Positions 26,493 through 37,900 of a stretch of 64,000 nucleotides of DNA are shown one piece after another. Numbering within the stretch: position 1 is the stretch's first letter; each line of letters begins with the position of its first letter. The stretch comes from Rhabdornis inornatus. Its lineage: Eukaryota > Chordata > Aves > Passeriformes > Rhabdornithidae. The translations under genes and the position numbers were made by a program. The notes below the pieces were generated by a model. It had not been told where the DNA came from, ran no database searches, and saw nothing but the letters and a program-made list of their open reading frames with translations. The stretch is from contig VWZS01003477.1 in NCBI GenBank assembly GCA_013397075.1, positions 2,491,563-2,555,562 on the forward strand, written 5' to 3'.

Positions 26493-26819
26493 CACTACAG
26501 TACATTAGTGTCTGTGTGGGGAGCCCTGGGCTGGCTGTGTTATGGGTGTCAGTGCAGACAGTGGAGAAACTCCTCTCTAAGGAGCTGTGGACAACAAAGA
26601 TTGTTCAGCCAGTGGTGTGACAGGGGTGTGCAGGATTGATTCTTACAGTGCTGGTTACACTTTACTAGCAGAGAGTGCAGATCAAAATGGTTTTAGACAG
26701 GAATTTCTAAGCAAATCTGGGACGTCATGTGTTCATTGCTCTGCCTGTATTGCAAAAGTATCTTTCAGTATCTTCAGTCCATATTTAAATAGAATGAGTA
26801 AGAAGTTCTTATGGTATAA
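26493..26819. other. non-coding DNA, nothing recognised
   Basis: Short frames only; no domain or repeat family is seen. Confidence 0.55.
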
Positions 26820-26837
26820 GCATGCATGCATGCATGC
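26820..26837. repeat. (GCAT)n microsatellite
   Basis: Four and a half GCAT units in a row. The unit is self-complementary and alternates purine and pyrimidine at most steps. Perfect copies suggest recent slippage. Confidence 0.9.
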
Positions 26838-27824
26838 AAAATAGCAAGAAATAAGAGGGTCAAATGCATTGAGTATAAAAAAAATTGCTACAAAACTACT
26901 GAATATTGAAAACTACAGAGATTCAAATAACATGCAATAATAAAAGGAATTGCTGTTTATTTTATGGGTATTTTTAGTGAATTATGGGTATACTCCCTTA
27001 CTATCCGAACATTTATGTTTAGCTGCCCTGCTTTTTCAACTTTTCATCTCCTTCCATACATACATATATAGAAGACAGTCCTTGTTGAATGTTGAGATGG
27101 GATTATTAGCACTTTCACTCCACCTTCTCACAAGTCAGTGATGATGATGGAACGTTTGTTTGCTACTTGAAAAATGGTATATGTGGGAACAACTTTGGAA
27201 AAGGTCTCTGGATCTGAAATCTATGTGTCAGTGTCGACTTTGTTAGCTAATTTCAGCAGTGCTTTTAAGCTGCTGATTGCCAGGAGCTGGGACAATTCAC
27301 AGAGGAGAGAATCACTCAGTCCTTTCTGCTGTGGCTTTTATATTTTTTCACCAGACAGATACTGGCAGGTGTTGGAGACAGGAAATTAAGTTAAACTAAA
27401 TTCTGGTCTGACCCTATAGGGCAGTTCTTTCAGTTTTATTTAGAGCCACATCTCAGCAGTGGAAGAGTCTGAAGCCTGATCCATTACCCAGTTAAAAGAA
27501 CATGTTGCAACTCACTTAAAAGCAAATGCAGTTTTAAATTACACATACAGAAGCTAAAAGTAGCCTCAGCTTAAATTAAAGGGTATGCTTTCCCAGAGGG
27601 GCAGCCAGCTCTGGTCGCCCAGAATGAGTCTTTTCCTGTGTGGGAGATTCTTTTTTAACGCCATATCTACTTATGCCAAAATGCTTCCTGATTCAGAGGC
27701 TGTGCTAATGCAGGCAAAAAGGGAAAGGTGAAGCATTACACACTGCTATTACCCACTATTTAAACAAATATTCTTTTTTTGGACCTATGGAGGTTTGTGG
27801 GTTTGCCTCTTGTTTGTTCGGGAG
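26838..27824. other. non-coding DNA, nothing recognised
   Basis: No gene, exon or repeat family recognised in this AT-rich stretch. Confidence 0.6.
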
Positions 27825-27885
27825 TTTTTTTCTTCTTTTTTTTTTTNNNNNNNNTTCCCTTTTTTTTTTTTTTTTTTTTCTTTTT
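27825..27885. repeat. poly-T tract containing an assembly gap
   Basis: T-rich on both sides of eight N at 27847-27854; the right side is TTCCC followed by about 23 T. The unresolved bases are almost certainly more homopolymer, so the true length is unknown. Open frames crossing it are meaningless. Confidence 0.95.
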
Positions 27886-28619
27886 AAAGACTGAGCAGGC
27901 TTTTGGCAGGAGGATAATAAGGACTCCAGAAGGAATTCAACATGATGCTTTTTTATCATGCTGCCAGGGTTTCATGGGAAAGATAGGGCTGTGGAAAACA
28001 TTTTCAGTTGTGGTTCACAATAACACCTATCATCTGCTTGCATGTGGGACTCCAGTGAGGAGCTACACAAATGCTATGTGCCAGCCAGACAAAGCAGAGA
28101 TAACCTAAATGGCAGATTACTGCATCTGTAAGAAAATGCTTAGGTAGGAGGCAGCCACCTGGACTAACAATTATTTTTGTAACAGATACTCTCAGCAGAA
28201 AAGGTTTTTTAGGTCATTTGCAAAGTTTAGGAAGACAGGGGAGGAGAGGAGAGATGGGGCTAGAGTTAGGTGAGAGTTGGACAACATTTTCAGAATCAGA
28301 GGTCTGAATTCAAAAGCCTGCCCTTGGATAGGTATTAGGCACCTTTGTTGGATCTGTTCCTAAAACTGCAAGACAGGAACTAGAAAGGCTTTGATGTGAG
28401 GAAGCCAACCTCAGGTACAAAAATGTCTCTCAGGGTTAACATGCCTGTGCAGGTCTAAATTAGCAATAATGTGACCCAGAAGACAAGGCATAGTACAGAT
28501 CTGCCTGTTTTGCTTTTCCTGCCCTCTCCCTTCTGAAAGTTAATCTCACATTTTGCTTCATTTTTCTACACACTAACTTCAGAGTCTCATTTGCTGCTCA
28601 GTTCGCACTTCACCTCATG
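27886..28619. other. non-coding DNA, nothing recognised
   Basis: No gene, exon or element recognised. Confidence 0.6.
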
Positions 28620-28870
28620 GGTGTATTTTGTTTCTGTTGTTCCATTGTGCTGGCTAAATAATGCAGGAAGACTAATAAATTCAAATATAATTTCTGATTG
28701 GTTTAGCATCAGTTTAACTATCTAGAATAATTAAGTGTTATTGGATACTTTATATGATGAGTCCGTGATGTTTAGACTAGAAAATAATAAATGCACTCAA
28801 TTGATTAAGCTCTTTGTAGGAGTCTAAGAATTAGCATACTGTCTAATGGCAAATAATTTATAATTACCAA
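28620..28870. promoter_or_regulatory. candidate conserved AT-rich regulatory element
   Basis: Repeat-free, AT-rich block with no open frame and a high density of transcription-factor-like words: GATTGG (inverted CCAAT) at 28696-28701, TTAAGTG (NK-type core) at 28731-28737, TTGATTAAG near 28801, several TAAT cores, and AATAATTTATAATTA at the right end. This texture is typical of deeply conserved enhancers in gene deserts. The role is inferred from composition only. Confidence 0.3.
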
Positions 28871-29936
28871 GAAGAGCTGATAAAAGGGTTCAGTGCTATT
28901 GACTGCCTGACTTGATAACCTTGATCAGCAAGCTTCATTAAAAGAAAAGTCCTAGCTTGAACATAACTCTGTAAAAGACATGAGATTACTTTAACACTTT
29001 GTCTCTTGAATGGGATTGCTGCTGTTTTGACAGACAGTCCCAAAGTGCTGCCTTTGGAGACCACACATGCTCCAGATTGAGGGGCATGTTACTAGGCTGA
29101 CTGGCAACACGTTCCCAAGTGGAAGTTTTCCCTGCAAGTAAAATCTCTGTTTTGAAACTAAGTAGTACAGGATATGTATAAAGCAACTTACTGTAAGATT
29201 TTGGCCTGCACTTCATTAACTACACTTGTCAGTGCAGGAAGATGAGTTCTGCAGTGGTATTTGGTATACTCTGTAGACTGTAGTTGGAGACACAGTCTGG
29301 TTCCTTTCACACATTTCTCTGAAGTGACAGTTGTTTGAGCCAAATTTTAGCTTAGACATAACTTGTAGAAATGAGGAATGAGTAGATCACAGCTTTTGGA
29401 GTACACCTGTGCACACCTGATCTTTTCTAAACTGGAGAAAGGTGAATAAGTGGGACTTTCATGGAGAGGAAAAGGTACTGCATGGAAACTGAAAGACACC
29501 AATGTGCCAGGAAGATTGACAGCTCTGCCATTTAAATGTCTCTTTTCAAGCACATTCCCCATTCCCCTAGCTTAGTTATGGCGAGTTCTCATTTAGTTTA
29601 GAATTGCCCCCATCTCTGACTGACAACATTGAAACAAACTTCAGGTTGTTCTCTTGTTCTGATGATGTGGATCTGGGCACACCAGCTTTCTCCTTTGCCC
29701 CAAACCTTCTCTAGTGAGCAAAGAGATCTAGTTAAGTGTTTCACACATGAGCAGAGTAAGAAGAACTTGTGGCTGTCTCTCCTGCATAGTGGATTTGCCA
29801 CAGCCACTGATTTGTCATTTCAAGTCAAAATACAACAAACATATGTTTTCATGCAAAGCCTTTGGCCTGCAGAACAGGATAAAGATGATGAAGGAGGGGA
29901 AGTCCTTAGTGGGTTGAGGAGTGTTATAAATGCATC
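28871..29936. other. non-coding DNA, nothing recognised
   Basis: A plus frame of 113 codons (29629-29970) runs into poly-T and overlaps a minus frame; no domain is seen. No repeat family was recognised. Confidence 0.55.
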
Positions 29937-29954
29937 TTTTTTTTTTTTTTTTTT
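29937..29954. repeat. poly-T run
   Basis: Eighteen uninterrupted T. Confidence 0.95.
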
Positions 29955-30664
29955 AAGTTGGCATGGTTAAATATCACTACTTTTGGAAGCTAGAAAAACT
30001 TGGATTGTTACCCTCTGTTGTTGAAATTTTAAGATATTCAAAATGGACCCTTTGAACGTGTCATCCTTTCTGCCCTTGTTCTGACACAGCAGAACAATTG
30101 GCTTGAATGCTTGCCTCCAGCCATGCTCTCTTCAATCATCTATTCCAAGATTCTTGCAACCAGGTCAAAGAGATGGAGCTTTGCAGAATACCTTTTATGG
30201 TTTTGAAGACACTTCTTAGGAGCACCGTGCTCAGGTGACATTTATATCTGGGCACTCGACAGACACTGATAGGAATGGGAATTGCTGTCACTCTATGCAC
30301 AGAAATGGCTGTTTTCCCCATATTTTCACTGTGTTTGTGAGATGTCACTTTAGAAAGGCAGAAGCTATGATGATGGACTGTCTATCAAACCGGTGCAGCA
30401 AATCTTGTAGTAGCAAAACTGCTTTGCTAAGAAACAGAACAATTCTTATTTTCAAAAATTAATTTGCACTGGTTTTAACACTGAAGTGCAGTAGTTTGAA
30501 TGAATCTTATGTGTTGCAAGGTGTTAGTCTGAATGAGTGAGCAGAGGCTGGTTGTTTCATTCTACGATGATAGAACTTTTCATGGTTCTGCTAAATAAAA
30601 AAATGCTTCAGAGGACCCATTTTAAACTCACATTTCTAGAAATGAGAAAATTAAAGTAAACTTG
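29955..30664. other. non-coding DNA, nothing recognised
   Basis: No gene or element recognised. Confidence 0.6.
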
Positions 30665-30696
30665 GAACTTGAAACTTTCGAACTTGAAAGTTTCAA
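30665..30696. repeat. 15-bp tandem repeat that also forms a hairpin
   Basis: GAACTTGAAACTTTC (30665-30679) and GAACTTGAAAGTTTC (30680-30694) are adjacent copies with one difference. The same bases give a perfect 11-bp inverted repeat, TTGAAACTTTC (30669-30679) and GAAAGTTTCAA (30686-30696), around a 6-base GAACTT loop. No promoter or terminator context. Confidence 0.85.
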
Positions 30697-31809
30697 ATGT
30701 TCTTAAACTTTTGGGTTTTATATTTTTCTAATTGTAGTGCAGCATAAGTCTATATAGTAAAATAATTCAGCACATATATAGCAAATCCTTAAAATATCTT
30801 CAAAGTAATGGCAACTAGCTTGTCATAATATAGAAAAGTCTATGACAATAACATGTACACATAGTATACTACTAATACTAATAGTAAAAAACTAGCTGTT
30901 TTGGTTGGATTAAAATACCTGAACTTGTGTTGTCTGACTGAGTTTGTAACAGAGAGAACGGAGGAGTTCACATGAAGGAACTATAATATCTAATAATCAA
31001 GATTCTTCCTGTTCTTGGAATGCCTGTTTTGATTTTATTTGCTTTTGCAGTTTATTTGAAGCATATCTCACTAAAGGTCACTCTGTGGATAGCTTCCAAA
31101 TATTTGGCATTTGCAATTGGTTCTGTTCTCCTTGATCCTATCAGTGATATCGTGTATTCTGTTTCCCAGACAAAATGAACTAACATATTTTGTCTGAGAT
31201 CCTTGAGATGAAAATTCTCCTGAGCTTGTCATGCTAGGCTCCCTTTTTGCACAGGTATAGGTAGTTCCAGGATATGGAACATGACCTCGTAAACAGACAT
31301 CTAACAGATCTGGGAGTGCACATCTTGCAGAGTCTGCTTTCCTCTTTTATCTGCTAAGGGATCACAGAGTGATTAGCTTGGATGTTGATGTCCACATTGT
31401 GGAAATCTGAGGCCAGAGGAGAGAAATAGCACTCTGGATGGGTACAAATTTGATTACATTCATCGTGGAGAGTGCTGTAAAAATATTGTGCCAGAAATTG
31501 TCCTTATAAGCTGGACATGGTAGAAATGTGAACAGCTCTCTAGCAAAGAGTGATAGCCTAATACTCAGCAGAACTGAGTTCAAGTAAAGTAGATTTCATC
31601 TCTGACCTCAGGCAGCTCATTTGAAGTCAGTTTCCCTGAAAGGAAGAAGTGCTTAACAGAGCTTCTCCGTCTCACAAGCACTTTGCTGTGATTAATACAA
31701 TGGAGGCTGTGAGCAAGAATTCACATGTCTGAAATACTTTGTGTGTGCCATCTCAGAAAGGAAGAAAAGTGGTCCCACCTTTGAAAATGTTAGCACCCAC
31801 TGTTGCCTC
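30697..31809. other. non-coding DNA, nothing recognised
   Basis: AT-rich on the left, more balanced on the right. No gene recognised. The missing 3' half of the neighbouring minus-strand CR1 cannot be found here. Confidence 0.55.
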
Positions 31810-32600
31810 TCCCTTAGGATAGAAACCTTTCCTGATCACCATGACCTTGACCAAAGATGATCAAGACTGGCCTCACAGTGGCACTGGTCAGCTCCCTGAG
31901 CATTTGTGGGTGGCTCCCATCCGGTCCCAGGGACATGTGTATGCCATTTGTCCAAGTGTTCCCTATCTCCTTCACAAAGAATAAGTTTTCCTTGCTCTGG
32001 AGCTTCCTCCCGGCCTCCATGTGTGGGATACTGGATACTAGCAGTTAAAAGAGATTAAAAAGTCATGGTGAACTTGGCCATCTTTGTGGCTTTTTTTGTA
32101 AAGATCCATGTTCCCATTCAGCAGCACATTCATGTTTTTCCTAGTATTCCTTTTGCTGCTGTTGTATCAGCTTTTCTTGTTGCCCTTCATGTAATTTGTC
32201 AGACTGTGATCCCTGTGGTCTTTGGGTTTTGTAATCTCATCTCTGCACACTTGCACAGTGTCTTTATAGCTCATGGGCTGCCTGACCCCTGTTTTCTCTC
32301 CCTTGCACACTTCCTTGTTGTGTTGGGTTTTTGTCAGGAGCAGCTTGTTCATCCCTGCAGGCCTCCTATCACCTTTGGTCTGCAGGGCAGAATGAGATAT
32401 TCTAGATATTGGAAGATGTAGCCCTTGAAAATCAATTACATCTCCTGGGCCCCTCTTCTCTCTGGGACAGTTTCCTTGGAATGCTTCCAAGCAGGTCCAT
32501 GAACCAAATCCTTCTTCCTGAAGTCCATGGTTGTGACTCTGCCTTTTGCCTTGTTTCCTTCTATTAGTATTCTGAACTCTAACCTGTTTCATTTTATGAA
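31810..32600 (-). mobile_element. CR1 LINE fragment, ORF2 segment between endonuclease and reverse transcriptase
   Basis: Decayed chicken-repeat-1 retrotransposon on the minus strand. The right part (32167-32592) stays open for 141 codons and carries CR1 ORF2 signatures in order: RVQNTNRRKQG, SWTCLEAFQGNCPREKRGPG, DVIDFQGLHLPISRISHSA, MNKLLLTKTQHNKEV and VCRDEITK. After stops and small indels the left part (31814-32020) reads GPDGSHPQMLREL and TVRPVLIIF, the start of the reverse transcriptase domain. The endonuclease (further 5') and the catalytic part, 3' UTR and terminal repeats (further 3') are absent, so it is an internal fragment and non-functional. CR1 is the main LINE of birds and supports an avian source. 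Open plus-strand frames across it are shadows. Confidence 0.92.
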
Positions 32601-32859
32601 CTTATGATGCCGGGGTACATAATTATTTTTCATTTTTAAAATACAAATTTAGTTGGTGCATATTTTATAATCCGCAACTGACCTCTACCTTCATTTTCCA
32701 TTGCTCCATTTGGACTGTACATGAATTTACCCTGCAATAACACTGAAGTAGTTCTACTGGATCAAAGGACTTGGAATAAATCTGACCTGAGGTGAGAATC
32801 AGCCTCCTCAGTTCCTGTAGCAGAACTAACACTGGCTTCTATTACACAGGCTTCTGAAG
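32601..32859. other. non-coding DNA, nothing recognised
   Basis: Short flank between the CR1 fragment and an AT-rich block. It has no recognisable content. Confidence 0.6.
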
Positions 32860-33330
32860 GATTCTCTAAAATTGTTTTGTGCCTGGACTACCTTTATTTT
32901 ATTAAAGTAATGAAATAATACATCTTTACCAACTCCTCAATGCCCTTTATATTAACAAAGCATGCATTATTTCATCTCTGTCTAATTAATACCCTGTTTA
33001 ATAGGTGTCTCACTTCATGTTAGGTTCCTGTATTCTTAAGAATTTTTACTAATTTAATTGAGAGCAGTCTCAAATTAATTGTATAATTAATCTTGTCAAA
33101 TTAGGTAACATTCATACAGCACCTTATTAAAGAAACTTGAATATTTTAAATTACCATGCAATTAGGCATTAATAAAGAAGTTCTTCCTCTGTATTGTTCT
33201 GCTTTATATCACAAAGAAGGTAATTGCGATATAAATTGCAATATAAAAGCTAAGTTCTATAGTACATTAATAATTAGATACACATTATTCCCCACTAACG
33301 CTTTTTCTCTTATTGATTCAATTGTAGAAT
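32860..33330. promoter_or_regulatory. candidate homeodomain-rich conserved non-coding element
   Basis: About 470 bp of AT-rich but non-repetitive DNA with clustered homeodomain core words: TAATTA at 32983-32988 and 33084-33089, TTAATTG near 33054, ATTAATT at 33074-33080, CAATTAGG near 33159 and repeated ATTAA. It also has a FOX-like TTAACAAAG near 32952. It contains no open frame of note and no homopolymer. A 12-bp imperfect tandem (AATTGCGATATA and AATTGCAATATA, 33222-33245) lies at its right side. Best regulatory candidate of the window, judged on composition alone. Confidence 0.35.
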
Positions 33331-34883
33331 AGATAAGCCTTTTATAAAACAGGAATAATAAACCCCCCAAAATACTAGGAATGAACTATTGTGCTGATGC
33401 CTGAACAACAGGATGACTAGAACCCAAGCTGTTGCTGGAGTGATGTCTCAGAGAAGCAGGTTTCTGAAAAACCTAGTGCTGTGCTGCAAGCAGCTTAAGG
33501 ACTTCTGTGGCTGTGGAAAGCTTCATTTGCATCTCATGTTTGGGAATAAGTGTGTGTCTCAATTTCTTGACTGAAAGGGAAGAGGTGGGCTCCCTGGCAT
33601 GCTCCTATGGATTACAGAGAACAGCAGCCTCCTCGTAGAGCCTGGAAGAGGTGCCCCAGACACCCCTGGAGGTGACCATGACTGATGTGCAGGACTGGGG
33701 AATCAGAGGTGGTGGCTGTGATGTGGGAGAGAAGGGTGGGCGGGCTGAGCAGAGGGGAATGGATAATGAGAAGTGCTATCAATTTTTAATGAGTATATGG
33801 AAATTGTACTCAAGGTCAGAAAGCCCAAATACTATATTATATCTGTGGGTGCCAAAGAGATTTTCATCTATGTAATATATTGGCCTAGTATTTTAAATCC
33901 TTAATCTTAGTGCTTGTAGTTGTGTATACTAAAAGTGCCCATTAGATTAAATACTTGAGGCACAAGAAATCATCCACACACGAATGCTGAATGAGTAAAA
34001 TAGCATTTCACATAGGGACATATGCTTGGGTATAATGTGTGGGACACAATAAATTGCAGTGTCAGCCTTATATGTAGAATAGCCTGTTCTGATAAAGTCA
34101 AAGTTACTGCTGAGAGGGAAAGCCATAAACCAGCAGTGTGAAACCTGCTGTCACCAAACAGCAAACATTACTGGCCTCTTACAGGTACATCACATGGGAG
34201 TTCACACAATTGTCTCTGAACACACTCTACCAATGGGGCAGTGTATTACCTGACCTGGGCAAATGACCATTCAAGGCAAAGCTGGGAAGTGCAGTTTCTT
34301 TTCCCTTCTTCTTCTTTCAGCCTTCTCCTCCCTCTTTCCCAAGTAAATTCACCCCTGAATTACCTAAAAGTGCACTGAGCCACTGTCTTTGGTATACATT
34401 TGACAAAACTCTGTCATACCCAGCTCTAGCTCCCTCAAGCAGAGCTTTATGAATAACAGCTCATCTGATTTTTTTCTTTATTTACACAATTGAACAGGAG
34501 AAATGTGTTTTAAAATAAAGCAGAACATTGTGTATATGACATTTAAAGCAGAGTGGGGGTGGGAAGCAGGCAGAAGATGCTGAACTGAAACATTGCATTC
34601 AGCCTGACACTAAGTGTTCCCATTTGCTATTTAAGGCTAGACCTTTCTCATTGTCTTTTTATTTAGTTTTCTTTTTCCACAGGAAAAAAACCTATTTCAG
34701 AAAAGAAATCCATGTTCATTTTGAAATCTTACAAAAAAAGTCGTCCTTCGTTTTTCTTGGCTGAGACTAATCACCAAATGTGATCAACATTTGCAAATAG
34801 GACTTATCCCCCTCTTCTGTCCAAATCTGCTGTTGCTTCTTCTTGGTCTCTCTCTGTCACTCTCTTTTGTTTTAATAGTGAGG
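33331..34883. other. non-coding DNA, nothing recognised
   Basis: A perfect reverse octamer ATTTGCAT occurs at 33525-33532. No gene or element is recognised. The frame at 33651-33875 has no domain. Confidence 0.55.
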
Positions 34884-34947
34884 GTTTTTTCTTTGGGTTT
34901 TTTGTTTGTTTGTTTTTTTGATTTATTTTTGGTGGCTTTTTTCCCCC
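34884..34947. repeat. T-rich / (GTTT)n low-complexity tract
   Basis: Poly-T with GTTT units around 34899-34919, then TTTATTTTTGG and a TC-rich end. Simple sequence. Confidence 0.85.
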
Positions 34948-37900
34948 CTCTTTAATGATTAAGCTGGCATTGAACATTTTCTGCCTAGCTCTGCCCTTAG
35001 GTTCCCATTATCCCTACAGCCAGCTACTAGACTGATTAGATTAGCTGATCTCTGGAATGGGGATCCATGCTGACACTTTATGTTTGTTTTGCAAAAATAG
35101 GATGTTCATAGGACACAATATCAAATAAACATTTTCCTGCTTACTCCCTTTTGAGGACAGAAGCTTCCCAGACTTGTTCTTGGGTCATAGGGATTGTAAT
35201 AAACAACCTAGTTGGTGCAGACAATGTGTAATAGTCCAAAAGACTGTTGAAACCTAAGAGGGTAGGCAAATCTGCAAGATGCAAGGTTGGGAAAACCTGC
35301 AAGTTCTCTTTTTCCAACAGAAATGTGTTAGATAAGATGAGCTGCTGCCGAACACTGATAAAAACTACAACAACAAGAAGTCCAGGACTTCATAGCTCAG
35401 CAGGCAGTTTGCTGCAAACCTGAGGAGTGAGTGGCATGAGGAGATGGCTTCTGAAGACAAGTGGGAGAAAAAAAAAGATTAGCACAACATGTTGAGAGAA
35501 AAAACTTCAAAGTTTTAAGCACAAATGCTGATTTTTCACCATAATAGCAAAAATATCACACATTGTGAAAATCTAATGTGCTACACATCTATGTAGCTGT
35601 TACTTGAGTGAGTAATTGCTGTGGGAGTGACATTGCCATTACGTGATAACTTTTGGACACTCAAACACTGAGCGGGAGCTATGTGGTCACTGCAGAATGC
35701 AGTGCTGAGAAGGTATCATGTTGGACTTCATCCATCACTTTCAGCCTGAACATAATCTAAAGGCAGCGAAACTTGTATTTTTACAAGCATATGAGCCCTT
35801 TGCAACTCTATCTGCCCCCTTAAAGGAGTGTGAGATGTAATGCTTGTCTGTTGCTAGTGATAGTTTTCTTTGTAATTCAGTATGATCTGAATCAGATGGA
35901 GTTCATTTCTTGCTGCTTTTTTGCAGAGCTGTCATCCTGATTTGTTTGTGGGTTGTTGTTTCGGGGTTTATTTTTGCCGTGTATAATGATATCTGAATAA
36001 CCCTTGTGCATTCCTTCTCCCCCACATAATCTGTAATATTGGCCATTCTGCACTGCGCTGCTTCACTTGGAGGTTTGACTTCAGTTCTGTCAGACACGCT
36101 GCTCAACCTGTCACTGCCCTCCTGCTGGCAAGACTGACAACACTAGACTCGTCACATCTTACCCTCCAAAGAGGAGGGGGGCAGAAAATGTCCCAGAAAT
36201 GTATTTCTTCTGTTACTTTTATTAAAATCAATCTTGCTCACCTGCAGGGTTTCTCTTTATTATTTTAAACATTTTTTCCTTCACAGTCATTCCACATTAT
36301 CGTTCAATGTTAATAAAACTGATTGCTTGCAGTGAGGAGAAAAAATGCTTTTTATCAGGTGTGTATTAGCAGAACATGCTGAGTTCAATTGCTGCCTCTT
36401 GCAGTTAGTCATTTGTTTCTTATGGCTCCTCTCCCTCCTCCCTAACATCTCACCTTTAAAGTAAATGGATTTTGGGAAGAGAAACCTGAGCACAGATGCC
36501 AAGCCCTGGAGTTGTACTGCAGTCAATTGGATCACAGAATGCTCCTGTTTCCTTAGGGCCCAGAGCTGACCCATTTCCAGGCTGGGACTTGGACATGGGC
36601 TTGTCTTGAATCTTTCAAGTCTTTGTGCTGTTGGCCACAGAATCCAGCCTCATAAATTGCTAGTGTCAGGATCAATTCTGAAGTGCAGGGAAATACACAG
36701 TAAACAGGACAAGTTTATATAAATATTCAGACTTCCTTCATTTATTTTTTAGAAGCAAGATTTTTCATGGAGTGTTTGGTAATACTAAAAAATTCCTCCA
36801 CTGAAAACAACCCCTAAAATTCATCATTAAGACATTGATCTAGAGCAAACCTCATATTCATGTTCAAGTAATTAGCTTAAATGTTATCCAGTTTTGTGAC
36901 ATACACAGAAAAAATATTTGTGTTTAGGTCATCCTGGTTCTCAAACATTCAGAGATTGTGGTATTTAGGGAGGAATTGAAGTGATGCTATGTAGAGCTTT
37001 CAGATCAGAGATGAGAGCAGAAAACTGAGCCTTGAGAGAGAACCTACTTACTTGTGCCACACTTAGATTCCTCCCCAGAGGCAATTCCCAGCACCTGCCA
37101 GAAAAGGAGAGGTTGCTTAGGATCCACCCTTGCATGAGACTCAAGAAAGTATGATGAAATTCTGTTGCAAGCATTAGCAAGCACAGCACAGTGAGTTTTT
37201 TTGACAAGCAAGTAGGAGAGATGAAGTACTTAATTGTATAGGAAATGTGTGCTTGGATGGAGATTATTATGGCATCAATGGACGGGCTGGGAGAAACAAC
37301 ATTTGCAAATTATTTTGAGGAGAACTGGTGAAGGCTTCACATGTCAAGTGTTTTGGAGAACAGAAGGCTGATGTGGGTTTGGCTTTTTTCGTAAGTACAG
37401 AGTTCCCATGGACCTCTGGACATGTGACTGATTTTTCCTCTTTTAAGTGAAAGTGAACCATATATGTCCAAAATATGTCACAGCTTCTAATTAGCCATAT
37501 ATGCTTCCATAAGGAACTTTGGCTCACTCAGTTTTCCCAGTAGAGGTCTTGAAGTGGTCCAGTCCTACAGCTGCTGTTGAGCATAAACTCTCAGCTCTCT
37601 GCTGCTATTCTGAACCATGGCCATTTTCTGAGGAAGTAGCATTTCTGCTCTCCCCAGCTTCACAAATCATTCTTTTAAACAGAAAAGGAGTGAACACATA
37701 CATTCTGTAGTCATATAGAGTAACTTCCCTGCCACAGAGTCAAATGGCCATCTCAAATTTGGTCTTTTCCTTCCCTCTCTTTCTCACTGTTACAGTTCTC
37801 CATGGCAGGACAGCCCTGGCTGCTCTTCCAGGCCCTCCCAAGAACACGTCTGCAGGGAACACACCTGTGGAAATGGTACAAGAAGGTCCAGCATGCAGCT

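Noticed and set aside
32065..32421. Plus-strand open frame of 118 codons
   Set aside because: Antisense shadow of the minus-strand CR1 ORF2.
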